NCBI GenBank assembly: GCA_038237475.1
Contig: JBBRYS010000013.1
Coordinates: forward strand, 1-64,000
Length of the DNA stretch: 64,000 nt
Origin: JAOAPY01 sp038237475
Lineage (GTDB): Bacteria > Acidobacteriota > Blastocatellia > Pyrinomonadales > Pyrinomonadaceae
Reading direction: 5' to 3'
The notes below the pieces were generated by a model. The model was not told the DNA's origin. It made no database searches and saw only the letters and a program-made list of their open reading frames with translations. A program made the translations under genes and the position numbers. Positions 52,026 to 62,300 of this stretch are shown piece after piece; position 1 is the stretch's first letter, and each line of letters begins with the position of its first letter.

Positions 52026-54722
52026 TCACTGATTGCTCTTCATGCCATGCATTAGAACGTGCTGCATCTCCAGCGCGTTCGGCATTCCCAGCAACGTCGC
52101 CGGACTCAGACCAAAGGGGCCGCCTTCTGTATTGGCGGCAAAAGTGATCGTGTCGCCTTGCGCATAAGCATAGGCGAGAGTAGGTGGCAGATTCGCAGCC
52201 ATCTGCTTGAAAGCCTGCTGCCGTTCCTGGGGCAATTGATTGGCCGCGCCTGGAATGCGATCCGCAAACGGCTGCACCAACGGTCCCAGATTGTGATAGA
52301 AGACAGCGGAAAAGTTTGGGTTGCCGTCGACCGGCAGACCGGCCGTGAACTGCGACGAGCGCACGAGCGTGTTTCCGCTTTCCTGAGTGCGAACGGCCCT
52401 TTCCACCAGCGCCCGCGTTGGACCAGCAATCATGTATCCATTTACGTAGGTGTAGTTTACCTCGACGCCAAAGTCAGTTGATTTCAATGTGAAATAGGGA
52501 CGACCTCCGAGTTCACTACGTTCCCAGACCAGGCCCGTTTTGCCGTGCTTGGCAGCTTCTTTATTGATTTCAGTTACCACCTGCTCGAATGTCTGTTGCA
52601 GGTGATCACTGTTGTTAACTTCAAAGATCATCTTCCACGAAGGCGTGGGCAGGATTGGACCATCAATCGCAAAAGCAAACTCGCTGCCCAGCGGGGCTGC
52701 GAAGTCGCTGCGAATATCCAAACCATGATCAGCCTGCAAGCGGTCGAGTGTCTGCCGCAGTCCGGGTGAAACAGTCTCCACCAGTCCCAGCAAGTCATCG
52801 ACCATCGCTACCGGGTCCTTCACTGCAAAGCCGGCCACCAGATTCGCCTCGGGTGACACATAGTCCAGCGAGCCCATTGGACCGGGGGCTGCGAGCCACG
52901 ACGGAATGCCGCGCTGCGATTCTGTAAAGGAAAGCGCCGCGCGTGTATGTGTCTTGCCGGCGCTCTGGTTTTGATCCAACACAAAATATTTCAGATTGAG
53001 AATGCCGAGTTGCTGCAAGGCGGCTTCCCGTTTTTCGGCACCGGTGTCTTTGCCGCGCTCAGACCTTGTCCGCTCGAGGACAGTTTCAAGATTGGCTGCC
53101 ACAACCAGGCCGGCGCCTTCCTGATAAATCTGCGCGATGCGTCCCCGGAAAGCAGTGCCCGCAAAAGTGTTCTGGCCCTTTTGCGTAGCATCAGCCACAG
53201 ATTGCAATTCCTGCAGACGAGGACTCGCTGCCAGGACGTCGTTGTTGATCCATACATAAAGTCGATGATTGTGCTTGTCCGCAGAGTCCGGGCTAACTGC
53301 CGCTGTCAGCGGGTTATCGACGAATACAATCTGTGGCTGGTCCTTCCCCGTCGTTTCGTACTTTGCGATCTGTTGCTCGACAAACTGGCGAAAGCCAGTC
53401 GAGTTCTTTAAGTCGGCTAATACCAGTGGCGCGAGGGGTTCACCTTTTTCACCCATCCCCACCGAGACAGCAATTTCTTCACCGAGGTAATCGCCGAAAC
53501 CGCGAATCGTTTCCATGACCTGGTCCACGTTTTGACCCTGGTGCTGACGCTCTTTTTCCCACCACTGTCGCAGGGCGGGATTCTGGTTGATGCGTTCCTG
53601 CATGATGCGATGAGATTCGCTCAGGGTTTCGCTCAGGTTTGGCAACGCCGCATAGAAGACGGTGTTCTCGGGCATCAGATCCAGCAGCCTGGTTGAGTTG
53701 CGAACGCCGGGCTGCGCCACTTTATTCAATTCCGTTTTCAGCGCGGCCAGACCGGCCAGGGTTGTCGCATAACGCTGGGCGTTACGACTCCAGGCGACTT
53801 CAGATTTAATTGCCACAGCGCTGATGCTGGCATTGGTAGTCGCCTGTTCACCGGCTTTGATTACGCGTTCATTGCCCGCGTTTTGCAGGCGCACGTCGCC
53901 TTCGATCACGGAAACGCGTGCGCCCCTGGTGCCGTTGTTAACTGAGAAGACAGTGCCGGTGACCGCGATGTGCGCGTCTCCGGTCTCGACAAAGAGATGA
54001 GAACCGGTCTGCTTGGCCGCCTCGACGATGATGTTGCCGCGATTCAGGTGAATGGTTGTGCCGAGGCGATTGTTGCTGAGCGAAAACTCTGAGCGATCAT
54101 TAACTTCGATGACCGAACCGTCGCCCAGACGCACAAAAGCGTGTGCATCTTTCGCCGTGCGGACGGTTTCGCCTTTTTGCAGTAGCGCACCAGCGGCGAG
54201 CGGCACCGTCTTTGTGTCCGCTATTTGGTAGACCTGGCCCTCAGCCGCCTGCACCGTTGCTTCGAAGTTGTTTCCGAACGGCAGATAGCGCTGCAGTAAG
54301 GGAATTGCCAGGAGGGTAAACCCAATCACCAGGACTGCTGCGATACCCCAGCGCATCACGACTGGAGAGATCCTGAACACTTGTCTTTGAGCCACTGCCT
54401 TACGTGGGGCAGCGCCGGCGTTGCGCGCTTCCTTCAGCGCGCGGCGGCAGGGAATGCATTCATGTGTGTGGTCCACCAGCAGGAGCGAGCGTGCTTCAGA
54501 GAGTGAATGGTTCAGGTAGGCTGGGATGAGCGATTGAAAATCGTTACAACTCTCAATGTGCTCAGCGCTAGTGGCTGTCAGTAAAGTCGCCGGAGCTTCA
54601 GCCGCCAGCCGCGTCCAAACGCGTGCTGCTGCCTGCTCCATGGTCGCGGGAGCAATCTCCTCGTTGCGAATCTCTGCGGTTACCTGGTCAAGAATAGTTT
54701 TCGGATCGTTATTGCTTTTCAT
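52026..54722 (-). CDS. Anti-sigma / FecR / DUF3352-like fusion protein
   Basis: 898 residues. A zinc-finger anti-sigma region (about 60-105) has HTHECIPCRRAL. A transmembrane helix follows (about 123-145, WGIAAVLVIGFTLLAIPLL). A FecR domain comes next (about 175-300; VPLAAGALLQKGETVRTAKDAHAFVRLGDGSVIEVN), then a very large periplasmic part beginning LDLMPENTVFYAALPNLSETL, resembling DUF3352-type proteins. The gene is about 75 bases downstream of an ECF sigma factor gene. It most likely senses an envelope signal and holds the sigma factor. The large C-terminal domain makes it much longer than usual anti-sigma factors. Confidence 0.82.
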   Translation of the reverse strand: MKSNNDPKTILDQVTAEIRNEEIAPATMEQAAARVWTRLAAEAPATLLTATSAEHIESCNDFQSLIPAYLNHSLSEARSLLLVDHTHECIPCRRALKEARNAGAAPRKAVAQRQVFRISPVVMRWGIAAVLVIGFTLLAIPLLQRYLPFGNNFEATVQAAEGQVYQIADTKTVPLAAGALLQKGETVRTAKDAHAFVRLGDGSVIEVNDRSEFSLSNNRLGTTIHLNRGNIIVEAAKQTGSHLFVETGDAHIAVTGTVFSVNNGTRGARVSVIEGDVRLQNAGNERVIKAGEQATTNASISAVAIKSEVAWSRNAQRYATTLAGLAALKTELNKVAQPGVRNSTRLLDLMPENTVFYAALPNLSETLSESHRIMQERINQNPALRQWWEKERQHQGQNVDQVMETIRGFGDYLGEEIAVSVGMGEKGEPLAPLVLADLKNSTGFRQFVEQQIAKYETTGKDQPQIVFVDNPLTAAVSPDSADKHNHRLYVWINNDVLAASPRLQELQSVADATQKGQNTFAGTAFRGRIAQIYQEGAGLVVAANLETVLERTRSERGKDTGAEKREAALQQLGILNLKYFVLDQNQSAGKTHTRAALSFTESQRGIPSWLAAPGPMGSLDYVSPEANLVAGFAVKDPVAMVDDLLGLVETVSPGLRQTLDRLQADHGLDIRSDFAAPLGSEFAFAIDGPILPTPSWKMIFEVNNSDHLQQTFEQVVTEINKEAAKHGKTGLVWERSELGGRPYFTLKSTDFGVEVNYTYVNGYMIAGPTRALVERAVRTQESGNTLVRSSQFTAGLPVDGNPNFSAVFYHNLGPLVQPFADRIPGAANQLPQERQQAFKQMAANLPPTLAYAYAQGDTITFAANTEGGPFGLSPATLLGMPNALEMQHVLMHGMKSNQ

Positions 54723-54798
54723 AATGCCCTCTTTCCTTTTGGCAGAACCTCAGTCTGCTTTCGCGTAAAAATCTTCTCAATCACGGACTTGCATCCCG

Positions 54799-55395
54799 CT
54801 ACCGATGTTGCTTCAAATAATCACCAATTTCTTTTCGCAGCTTAGTGCGGGCTCGATGTAGCACAACACCCACGACCATCTGCGACGTGCTCAACAGTCG
54901 CGCGATTTCGCGATTGTCATAACCTTCGTAGTAGCGCAGCACGAACATCTCGGCAGCCGTCGTGCCCAGGCGTCCCACCGCGACCCGCACTAACGTCTGT
55001 AATTCCCGATCCGCATGTTGCGTTTCCGGGTTGCCGGTCTTGACCGCCATTAATTCAGCCGGTGTATCGTCGATACCAACAGTTCTCAATCGTTGGCGAG
55101 TGCGAATCAAATCGAGCGCGGCATTAATTGCTGCTCGGGAGAGATAAGCTTTGGGGTTGTCAGCCAGGTCATAGCTTTCATGGCTCTTCACCAGCCTTAG
55201 AAAAACCGTTTGCAGCACGTCCTCCGCATCGGCAGCGCTGCCGGTGATGCGATGGGCAGTGCGGAACAGGTTTTTGTGGTGCTCGCGAAAAAGCAGTTCC
55301 AGTTCACCCTGCGGCTCATTTGCTGGATTGGGAACGGCTCTTAATGACTTTGCGGCTGACGGCACGGGGATCTCCTTTTCGTTGTCTCCGCTCAT
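54799..55395 (-). CDS. ECF-family RNA polymerase sigma factor
   Basis: 198 residues. Sigma region 2 (about 28-100; LFREHHKNLFRTAHRITGSAADAEDVLQTVFLRLVK) and region 4 (about 130-190; RVAVGRLGTTAAEMFVLRYYEGYDNREIARLLSTSQMVVGVVLHRARTKLRKEI) are clear. The downstream gene encodes a zinc-finger/FecR protein that is its probable anti-sigma factor. The target promoters are not known. Confidence 0.93.
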   Translation of the reverse strand: MSGDNEKEIPVPSAAKSLRAVPNPANEPQGELELLFREHHKNLFRTAHRITGSAADAEDVLQTVFLRLVKSHESYDLADNPKAYLSRAAINAALDLIRTRQRLRTVGIDDTPAELMAVKTGNPETQHADRELQTLVRVAVGRLGTTAAEMFVLRYYEGYDNREIARLLSTSQMVVGVVLHRARTKLRKEIGDYLKQHR

Positions 55396-55598
55396 TAAAC
55401 GAGCCTCCGCGCGATTTATTAACAGCAGGCCACAGAATATTGTAGTCAGCCCCTGGCGGGAAGCTTCAGCCGTAACGAGAACCTGGCTGTGACCTGCTCA
55501 ACTCCTATCAGCCATTCAAAGATTACAAAAGCCTGGTCACTACCTTTGAAACCAATCTGAGTGAAACTGTTCCTCAGCCTTGGGGAGCGACCGTTGTT

Positions 55599-56336
55599 TT
55601 AGTTTGTGGCCTTCGGGCTCTCGAGACGTTCTCGTGCTTCTTCGGCTTCAGCGCTGTGCGGATAATGCCTCAACAGTTCGCGCCAGGCGGCGCCGTCGTA
55701 ATGAAACTTCTTTGCGGTTTGGTCGAAGACAAATCTGATGCCCTGGCGATTGTAGCGATCGAGACCGTTGAAATTCATAAAATACGAAAACTCCGGCGCA
55801 CCACCCGCTGACATCTCTTGACTGCTCAGCCGGCGACCGGCGTCGCGAGAGAGTTTTGCCGCAGCTTCCTCCGCGGCCTTCCCGTAGAGGTGCAGCACTG
55901 CCGGGCGTAAAGGCGATCGCGGAAAAGTATCAAGGAAGATTCGCGCTCGCACGATGAGGTCAAAGTCCTCGGAACTACGCAGCAACCGCAGGAGACGAGC
56001 ATCAGCAGCGGCGCGCTTTTGTACTGCAACTGCTTCTGCTTGCACCCAACCGTGTCTCCTGCTGCTCACCTTGACGTCGTAAAAAGTGATACCTTCGGCA
56101 GTTCGCTGCGTGCGAGTAATGGCGACGTAACGTCCGCGAGTAAGCCTTTGCAAAAGCTGAGCAGAGAGGTTTGGCGCCGCTCGCAGGGCTGACAGGCGTT
56201 CATCGATTACGACCGCGACAGGCCCACCGCTAGGGATTCTCCGCTTTTGCCCAAGCGTTGGCGGCGTAGACATAAACAAAAGAAAAAGTGAGATCTTGAA
56301 CAACTGAAGTGAGTAGTTTGAGAAATAGCTCCGCAT
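55599..56336 (-). CDS. Secreted SH3-like domain protein
   Basis: 245 residues. The signal peptide is about 1-29 (LFKISLFLLFMSTPPTLGQ). A bacterial SH3-type beta-barrel (about 38-108; VVIDERLSALRAAPNLSAQLLQRLTRGRYVAI, DVKVSSRRHGWVQAEAVAV) follows, then a helical region (about 110-190) and a C-terminal TPR-like end (LLRHYPHSAEAEEARERL). SH3 modules usually bind peptidoglycan. The gene is about 50 bases downstream of ruvC. Specific function unknown. Confidence 0.65.
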   Translation of the reverse strand: MRSYFSNYSLQLFKISLFLLFMSTPPTLGQKRRIPSGGPVAVVIDERLSALRAAPNLSAQLLQRLTRGRYVAITRTQRTAEGITFYDVKVSSRRHGWVQAEAVAVQKRAAADARLLRLLRSSEDFDLIVRARIFLDTFPRSPLRPAVLHLYGKAAEEAAAKLSRDAGRRLSSQEMSAGGAPEFSYFMNFNGLDRYNRQGIRFVFDQTAKKFHYDGAAWRELLRHYPHSAEAEEARERLESPKATN

Positions 56337-56383
56337 CGCCGTGCCTCCTGCGCAAAGTTAAGACGACTGGCCGGCGCGCGGAT

Positions 56384-56947
56384 CTAAACAGCGCGGCGGC
56401 GAGTCGAGGTTGCGGTGGTTCTGGTGGCTGCGGTGGCGAGCTTGACCCGGGCGTCGGCAGCGATGAGGCGCTGTTGTAATCCCGCGTGATGAAAATGACA
56501 AATCGCAACGGCGAGCGCATCCGCGGCATCGTGGGGTTCCGGCGCGGTCTTGAGCGAGAGCAGTACGCGAACCATTTCCTGCACCTGATGCTTTTCAGCG
56601 TTGCCATAGCCAACGACCGTCTGCTTAATCAGGCGCGGCGAGTATTCGTGAATATCAATGGCCGCGCGCGCGGCGGCGAGCAAAGCAACCCCGCGCACCT
56701 GGCCCAATTTCATCGTCACTTTAACGTTGGTTTTTAAAAAGCCATCTTCGATAGCACAGGCATCCGGACGGTGACGGGCGATTAACTCTTCGATGCCGTT
56801 GCTGATTTTGAGCAGCCGCAGACAAAACTTCTCGCTGGACGATGTGCGAATCGTTCCGTATTCGACAGCTCGGTAGCGCCGGCCATCGCCTTCGACAACC
56901 CCCCAACCGGTCGTATCACTGCCTGGATCAATTCCTAAGATAAGCAC
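56384..56947 (-). CDS. ruvC: Holliday junction endodeoxyribonuclease RuvC
   Basis: 187 residues. The RNase H-like active site is visible: Asp7 in LGIDPGSDTTGWG, Glu in CAIEDGFLKTNVK, and Asp/Asp in EPHDAADALAVAICH. It resolves Holliday junctions with RuvAB. The start is GTG 56947 (VLILGIDPG), as the canonical N-terminus begins here; the open frame continues upstream but encodes unrelated sequence. The C-terminus has a Thr/Arg-rich tail. It belongs to a minus-strand group with a molybdate transporter gene and yebC; ruvA and ruvB are not in the window. Confidence 0.94.
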   Translation of the reverse strand: MLILGIDPGSDTTGWGVVEGDGRRYRAVEYGTIRTSSSEKFCLRLLKISNGIEELIARHRPDACAIEDGFLKTNVKVTMKLGQVRGVALLAAARAAIDIHEYSPRLIKQTVVGYGNAEKHQVQEMVRVLLSLKTAPEPHDAADALAVAICHFHHAGLQQRLIAADARVKLATAATRTTATSTRRRAV

Positions 56948-57122
56948 TTGTAATTTTCCATGAAGGCGAACCGTGCAAGCTGGAGCGCATGATAACGCTG
57001 TGAGGATGCAAAAGCGAGAAGATCGAGCAAGGGCTCGAAATGAAAGTGCGATACCAATCTGATCAGATTCGTAGTGCCTGAGCTCTCCGCAAAGCTTGCT
57101 TTCAAAATCCCATTCCGGTTCT

Positions 57123-58289
57123 CTAAACCCCCTGGCTGAATGGCCTGTTTTTAGCCAGGTAAAATAAGGCTGTGCCAACGACGATACCTATCAAATATCC
57201 ATAAGGCAGACTGGCCGCGATCAAGCCGACCAAAACCGCAATCGAAAAGTCAGCCGCCTGGTCCACGGTGTCGCGTACCAGCAGCATGATACGCATACCC
57301 TCGATCGCCAGCAGCACACCCAGAATCGGTAGCGGAAACACCTGGACCACCTGAGCAAAGCTGCCGGCAAAAAACAGTCCCAAAATTAAATACAACGTCC
57401 CGTAAATGATTACCGAGCCGCCGGTGCGTCCGCCAAAAGCATAGTGACCCATCATGCCCCCCGAACCATGACAGGTTGGAATGCCGCCGAAAAAAGGGTT
57501 CACCAAATTCATCAGTGAGTACGTGAAACTAATGCTGCGCACGGTCAAATGCTTTTCCGGAAACAGATCGGCGCTGATTTGCCGGGTCGCAAGTACCGAG
57601 TTGCCCAGCGACAAAGGTATCTGCGGCAGTGCGAGCAGGACAAATCCTGCGATTACGTCCTGTAGCTGTGGCCGATAGACGTGCGGTAAGTTAAAGCCAA
57701 TGCCCTGGATCAGCGCCGCGCCATTCAGGTTGAACACGAGGGCGTAGGCTAGACCGAGGGCGATGACGAACAGCGCGGCCGGAAAACGGCGATTGCCGAT
57801 CAGCACAACGATGATGACGAATGCAATCGCCGCCAGCACATAGCCGCGAGCGCCGTCACCTTTCACATAGTCTTTTAGTGCGAGGGTCGCCAATTGTAAT
57901 CCGAGGCCAAACTGGATGCCGCGTACTACTGCTTTGGGAACCACTCGAGCCAACAGATCAATCAGCCCGGTCACAGTCAACAGCAACATCAGGATCCCGA
58001 TTGCGAGACCGCCACCGAATAGCACGTTGCCGCCGATTTTTTGCGCAATGACGAGTGCCGCGACTGCTTTGAGGGGTTGCACCGGCATCGGCATGCGATA
58101 GCGCAGAGCGGTGAGGATCTGCATGACGCCGAATAAAATTAGGGCGCTGGCGCTGTCCAGCTTCGCCGCGAGGATGACGCCGACCAGCAAGGGGAGGTCG
58201 GTCCCGATATCGCCAAAGGCTCCGGCCAGTTCGTTGCGATCAAAACGAATGCCGCCATAGCCGGCGATCCTCGACGCTTTCTTGGGCAT
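57123..58289 (-). CDS. Molybdate/sulfate transporter (MOT1-type, SulP-related)
   Basis: 388 residues with about ten membrane helices. FDRNELAGAFGDIGTDLPLLVGV near the N-terminus and MPVQPLKAVAALVIA (about 75-89) are the two signature regions of the MOT1 branch of the SulP superfamily. A later FFGGIPTCHGSGGMMGHYAFGGRTGG motif matches the second repeat. It probably imports molybdate or sulfate. Its position between yebC and ruvC is not usual for this family. Confidence 0.88.
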   Translation of the reverse strand: MPKKASRIAGYGGIRFDRNELAGAFGDIGTDLPLLVGVILAAKLDSASALILFGVMQILTALRYRMPMPVQPLKAVAALVIAQKIGGNVLFGGGLAIGILMLLLTVTGLIDLLARVVPKAVVRGIQFGLGLQLATLALKDYVKGDGARGYVLAAIAFVIIVVLIGNRRFPAALFVIALGLAYALVFNLNGAALIQGIGFNLPHVYRPQLQDVIAGFVLLALPQIPLSLGNSVLATRQISADLFPEKHLTVRSISFTYSLMNLVNPFFGGIPTCHGSGGMMGHYAFGGRTGGSVIIYGTLYLILGLFFAGSFAQVVQVFPLPILGVLLAIEGMRIMLLVRDTVDQAADFSIAVLVGLIAASLPYGYLIGIVVGTALFYLAKNRPFSQGV

Positions 58290-58330
58290 GAAGAATGTTT
58301 GAGATGGGATGACTGAAGATCTTAAAAGAT

Positions 58331-59080
58331 CTACGCTTGCGCGGCGGCCATATCGGCTTCGCTGATATCAAAGTTGGCGGAAACCTTTTGCACGTCGTCG
58401 TGATCTTCAAGGGCCTCCATCAGCTTGAGCACCTGTTTTGCTTCCGCGCCCTCAACCTTTTTGTATTCCTTCGCGACCATTTCCACTTCGGCAACCTGCG
58501 GCTCAACGCCCGCGGTTTTTACTGCCGCGAGCACATTATCAAAATCTGTCGGCGAGGTAATAACCTCAAAATTCTCTTCATCCTCGCGCAGGTCTTCGGC
58601 TCCTGCGTCGGTTACGATCTCAAACAATTCCTCTTCAGATTTGGCGTCTTTGGGCACTGAGATGTAGCCTTTTTTTTCAAACATCCAGTTGACGGCGCCG
58701 GCAGCTGCGAGGTTGCCCCCGTTTTTGGAAAAGATGTGACGAATCTCAGCGACGGTGCGATTGCGATTGTCCGTCATCGACTCGATCAAAAGCGCGACTC
58801 CGCCTGGTCCATAACCTTCATAAGTAATTTCTTCGTAGTTCACGCCCTCTTCCTCGCCAGTGCCGCGTCGCACAGCCCGATCGATTGTATCGTTCGGCAT
58901 ATTCCCGTTCTTGGCGTCGAGAATGGCTTTGCGGAGGCGGGCGTTGGCATCAGGATCGCCGCCGCCTGAGCGGGCTGCAACGGTTATTTCCTTGATGAAC
59001 TTCGTGAACAGTTTGCCGCGCTTGGCATCGAGCGCGCCTTTCTTGTGCTTAATACTATGCCACTTTGAGTGTCCAGACAT
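58331..59080 (-). CDS. yebC: YebC/PmpR-family regulatory protein
   Basis: 249 residues, standard family length. The N-terminus MSGHSKWHSIKHKKG is diagnostic, followed by NMPNDTIDRAVRRGTG, YEGYGPGGVALLIESMTDNRNRT and NVLAAVKTAGVEPQVAEVEMV. YebC proteins are associated with translation or with transcription control and are very often near ruvC, as here, with a transporter gene inserted between. The C-terminus is acidic. Confidence 0.96.
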   Translation of the reverse strand: MSGHSKWHSIKHKKGALDAKRGKLFTKFIKEITVAARSGGGDPDANARLRKAILDAKNGNMPNDTIDRAVRRGTGEEEGVNYEEITYEGYGPGGVALLIESMTDNRNRTVAEIRHIFSKNGGNLAAAGAVNWMFEKKGYISVPKDAKSEEELFEIVTDAGAEDLREDEENFEVITSPTDFDNVLAAVKTAGVEPQVAEVEMVAKEYKKVEGAEAKQVLKLMEALEDHDDVQKVSANFDISEADMAAAQA

Positions 59081-59321
59081 GATCTCAGATCCTTAAGTTA
59101 GATTTCGCGATTGGGCGTTGAATATACCATAACAGCAGGGTGTCCTGTCTAAAGTGCCAGCTGCTTCCAGCAGCCCAGGGCTGTGTGAATGTCTGATGTA
59201 GTAATTGGTTCGGCTGCGCTGTGCAGTGGAGAGCCGAAGGGATCAGAACGCATCTCATTGACGTGATGCGCCGGTTCTCCTAATGTTTGGCGTGCGTGAA
59301 GTCGAATAAAAAAGGACATAC

Positions 59322-62300
59322 ATGGGAGTAGTTGGTATACGACTCGTCTTCGCCACTGCATTACTTGTCGCGCTGGGTTCTCTCACTCGTGCAGAACGCC
59401 TGCCGATTAGGAGCTATTCTGTTGCTGACGGACTCCCGCATAACGAAATTAATAAAATCGTTCGTGACTCTCGAGGCTTTCTGTGGTTCTGCACCGCTGA
59501 CGGGCTTTCGAGATTCGACGGCTACACCTTCACAAACTTCGGCACTGAGCAGGGGCTACCACACGCGGACGTATTGGACTTACTGGAGACGCGAAAGGGA
59601 GAGTACTGGGTTGCGACCGGCGGCGGTCTGGTGCTCTTCAATCCACGCGGAATCGCTTCTAACAGAGTGAGTTATGAAGGCGATTCCGGCGCCGTGGCTA
59701 TGTTTACCACTATTGTGCCGAATGACAACGATAACCGCACTCACGCCATTACGGTGCTTCTCGAAGATCGAAAAGGATCAATTTGGTGCGGTAGCAAGAA
59801 GGGGCTATTCAAGCTGGAAACGACCGCCGCCCGATATTCCCTGATCCCGGTGGACATTGGGCTACCAAATGAATACTCCGAACAAGCAGTAGTCGCGGAT
59901 CTACTTGAAGACAGGTTCAGTACACTTTGGATAGCCACACCGACTGGACTCTACAGACGCTGGCTCGACGGCTACTTTGCGCGTTACACCAAAAGTGAGG
60001 GAATGCCAGGCGAATACCTGCAGGATCTCCTCGAGGACGACCAGGGACGCCTGTGGGTGACTACGCGTCTTAAGGGATTCTTTCGCCTGGCTACCGATGA
60101 CTCCAAACGTCCGCCAACTGTAGCAGAGGTGCTTACTACAGCAGATGGTTTGCCGTCGTCGTGGGTCTTTCAGCTATTTGAGTCTTCCGATCATCGCTAC
60201 TGGGTAGCCACCAGCCAGGGGTTGGCTGAATTCTTTCCTGACGGTGACAAACAGGGCAAGAGGTTTCATTCGTATACCATACGCAACGGCTTGAGTTACC
60301 AGGAAATTACTGCGCTGAACGAAGATCTTGGCGGCAATCTATGGCTGGGCACGAACGGTACGGGAGTAATGAAGCTGGCGCGCAACGGCTTTGTTACCTT
60401 CGATGAGAGAGATGGACTGCTTCAGGTAGCCACCATCTTCAGCGACCACGTGGGGAGCGTCTGTTTCAAGGGCAACGTACTTGGGGACAACCGGACAAGT
60501 ATTTTTGAAGGGGCGAAGGTGGATCACCTGATAGATGCGCCGCCTCAGTATTATCAGCGATTTGGGTGTTTTGATGGCCAGCACTTTGACTGGTTTAAGC
60601 CTGGAGTGCCCTTTTCGTTTGGCTGGGTGATGGAGGACATCGCCTTGCAGGCACGCAGCGGAGAAATGTGGCTGGGTGGGGACGAAGGGCTCTACCGATT
60701 TCCAGTGTCAGAGAAGTTGGCACGCATCAAGTCCGAGAAGCCTTTAGCGATCTATACCGTCAAAGATGGACTAGCCGCTGCGCAGATCTTTCGCCTCTTT
60801 GAAGACTCAGTCGGTAGAATTTGGATTTCGACGATCAGCTCCGCGATGAACGGGTTGGCACGCTGGGAGCCGACTACCCAAACCATTTTTGATCTTAAGG
60901 ACACGCCCGGCCTGCCGGCGCTGAAGGACAATCTGCCTCGTTCGTTTGGCGAAGACAGCGAGGGTCACGTGTGGGTTGGATTTAACAACGGAATCGCCCG
61001 CTATAGTGAGGGAACCTTCAAAGTTTTTGGCGCCGCCGAAGGACTCGCCCCCGGCGCCATCATGAATCTATACGGGGACCACGCAGGAAAGCTTTGGCTG
61101 GCATCATCACGCAGCGGACTCATCCGCGTTGACAATCAGAGCGCGGAGCGCCCTTCTTTCATCAACTACACCACCGCCCAGGGCCTCGGGTCCAACAACG
61201 TCGAAGTCATCGTTGAAGACACCATGGGCCATTTATACGTGGGCGGCGGACATGGGCTGGATCGTCTTGATCCCGCGTCAGGCCGGGTCAAGCATTTCAC
61301 CACCGCCGACGGTTTAGCGCCGGGCCTTTTTCGCACAGCGTTTCGCGACCGCAATGGCATGCTTTGGTTTGGCATGACCCATGGCCTCTCAAGGTTTAGT
61401 CCCGTCCCCGATGATTCGCCAGCTCCACCGGCAGTCCTCATAACGGGTTTACGCGTGTCAGGCAGCTCGCGACATGTCTCTGCTTTGGGCGAAACGGATT
61501 TGACGTTACCTGACTTTTCAGCGAGCGATAACCAACTGCAATTTGATTTCGTGGCCCTGGGATTTGGGTCGGGGGAAGTCCTGCGCTACCAATATAAACT
61601 CGAAGGGGCAGATCGAGACTGGAGTGCGTTGAGTGAACAACGCACCGTAAATTACGCGAGCCTCGCGCCCGGCAGTTATAGATTTCTCGTGCGTGCCGCA
61701 AACTCTGATTCAGCGGTCAGCGCCTTTCCCGCCAGCGTCAGATTTACTATTCTTCACCCGTTCTGGCAGCGTTGGTGGTTCCTGCTGTTTGCGGCCTTGT
61801 TTGTCGGGCTGGCTTTTTACGCGCTCTATCGCTATCGAGTCTCCCGGCTGATTGAGTTTGCCAACATGCGCACGCGCATCGCCACCGATCTACACGACGA
61901 TATCGGCTCGGGTCTCTCACGCGTGGCAATCCTGAGCGAGGTGGTGAAGCAGCGCATGGGTGCACCTGGCGGTGAACATTCCGGCCCAATGCTGACCGAA
62001 ATCGCCGATTCGGCGCGCGACCTGGTAGGCTCGATGCGAGACATTGTCTGGGCCATCGATCCGCGCCGGGACGATCTCAGTAACTTAATCTTTCGCATGC
62101 GGCAGTTCGCTTCCGATATACTCGAGCCACAAAAAATCAAGCTGGATGTCCGGGCCCCATCAGACCTGCACAAGATCAAGCTGAACCCTGATCAACGCCG
62201 CCATCTCTTTCTTATTTTTAAGGAAGCGATCAATAACGTAGCGCGACACGCGAGCTGTACGTCGGCCTTGAGCAGCATCACCGTCTCGCGGAATCGTCTG

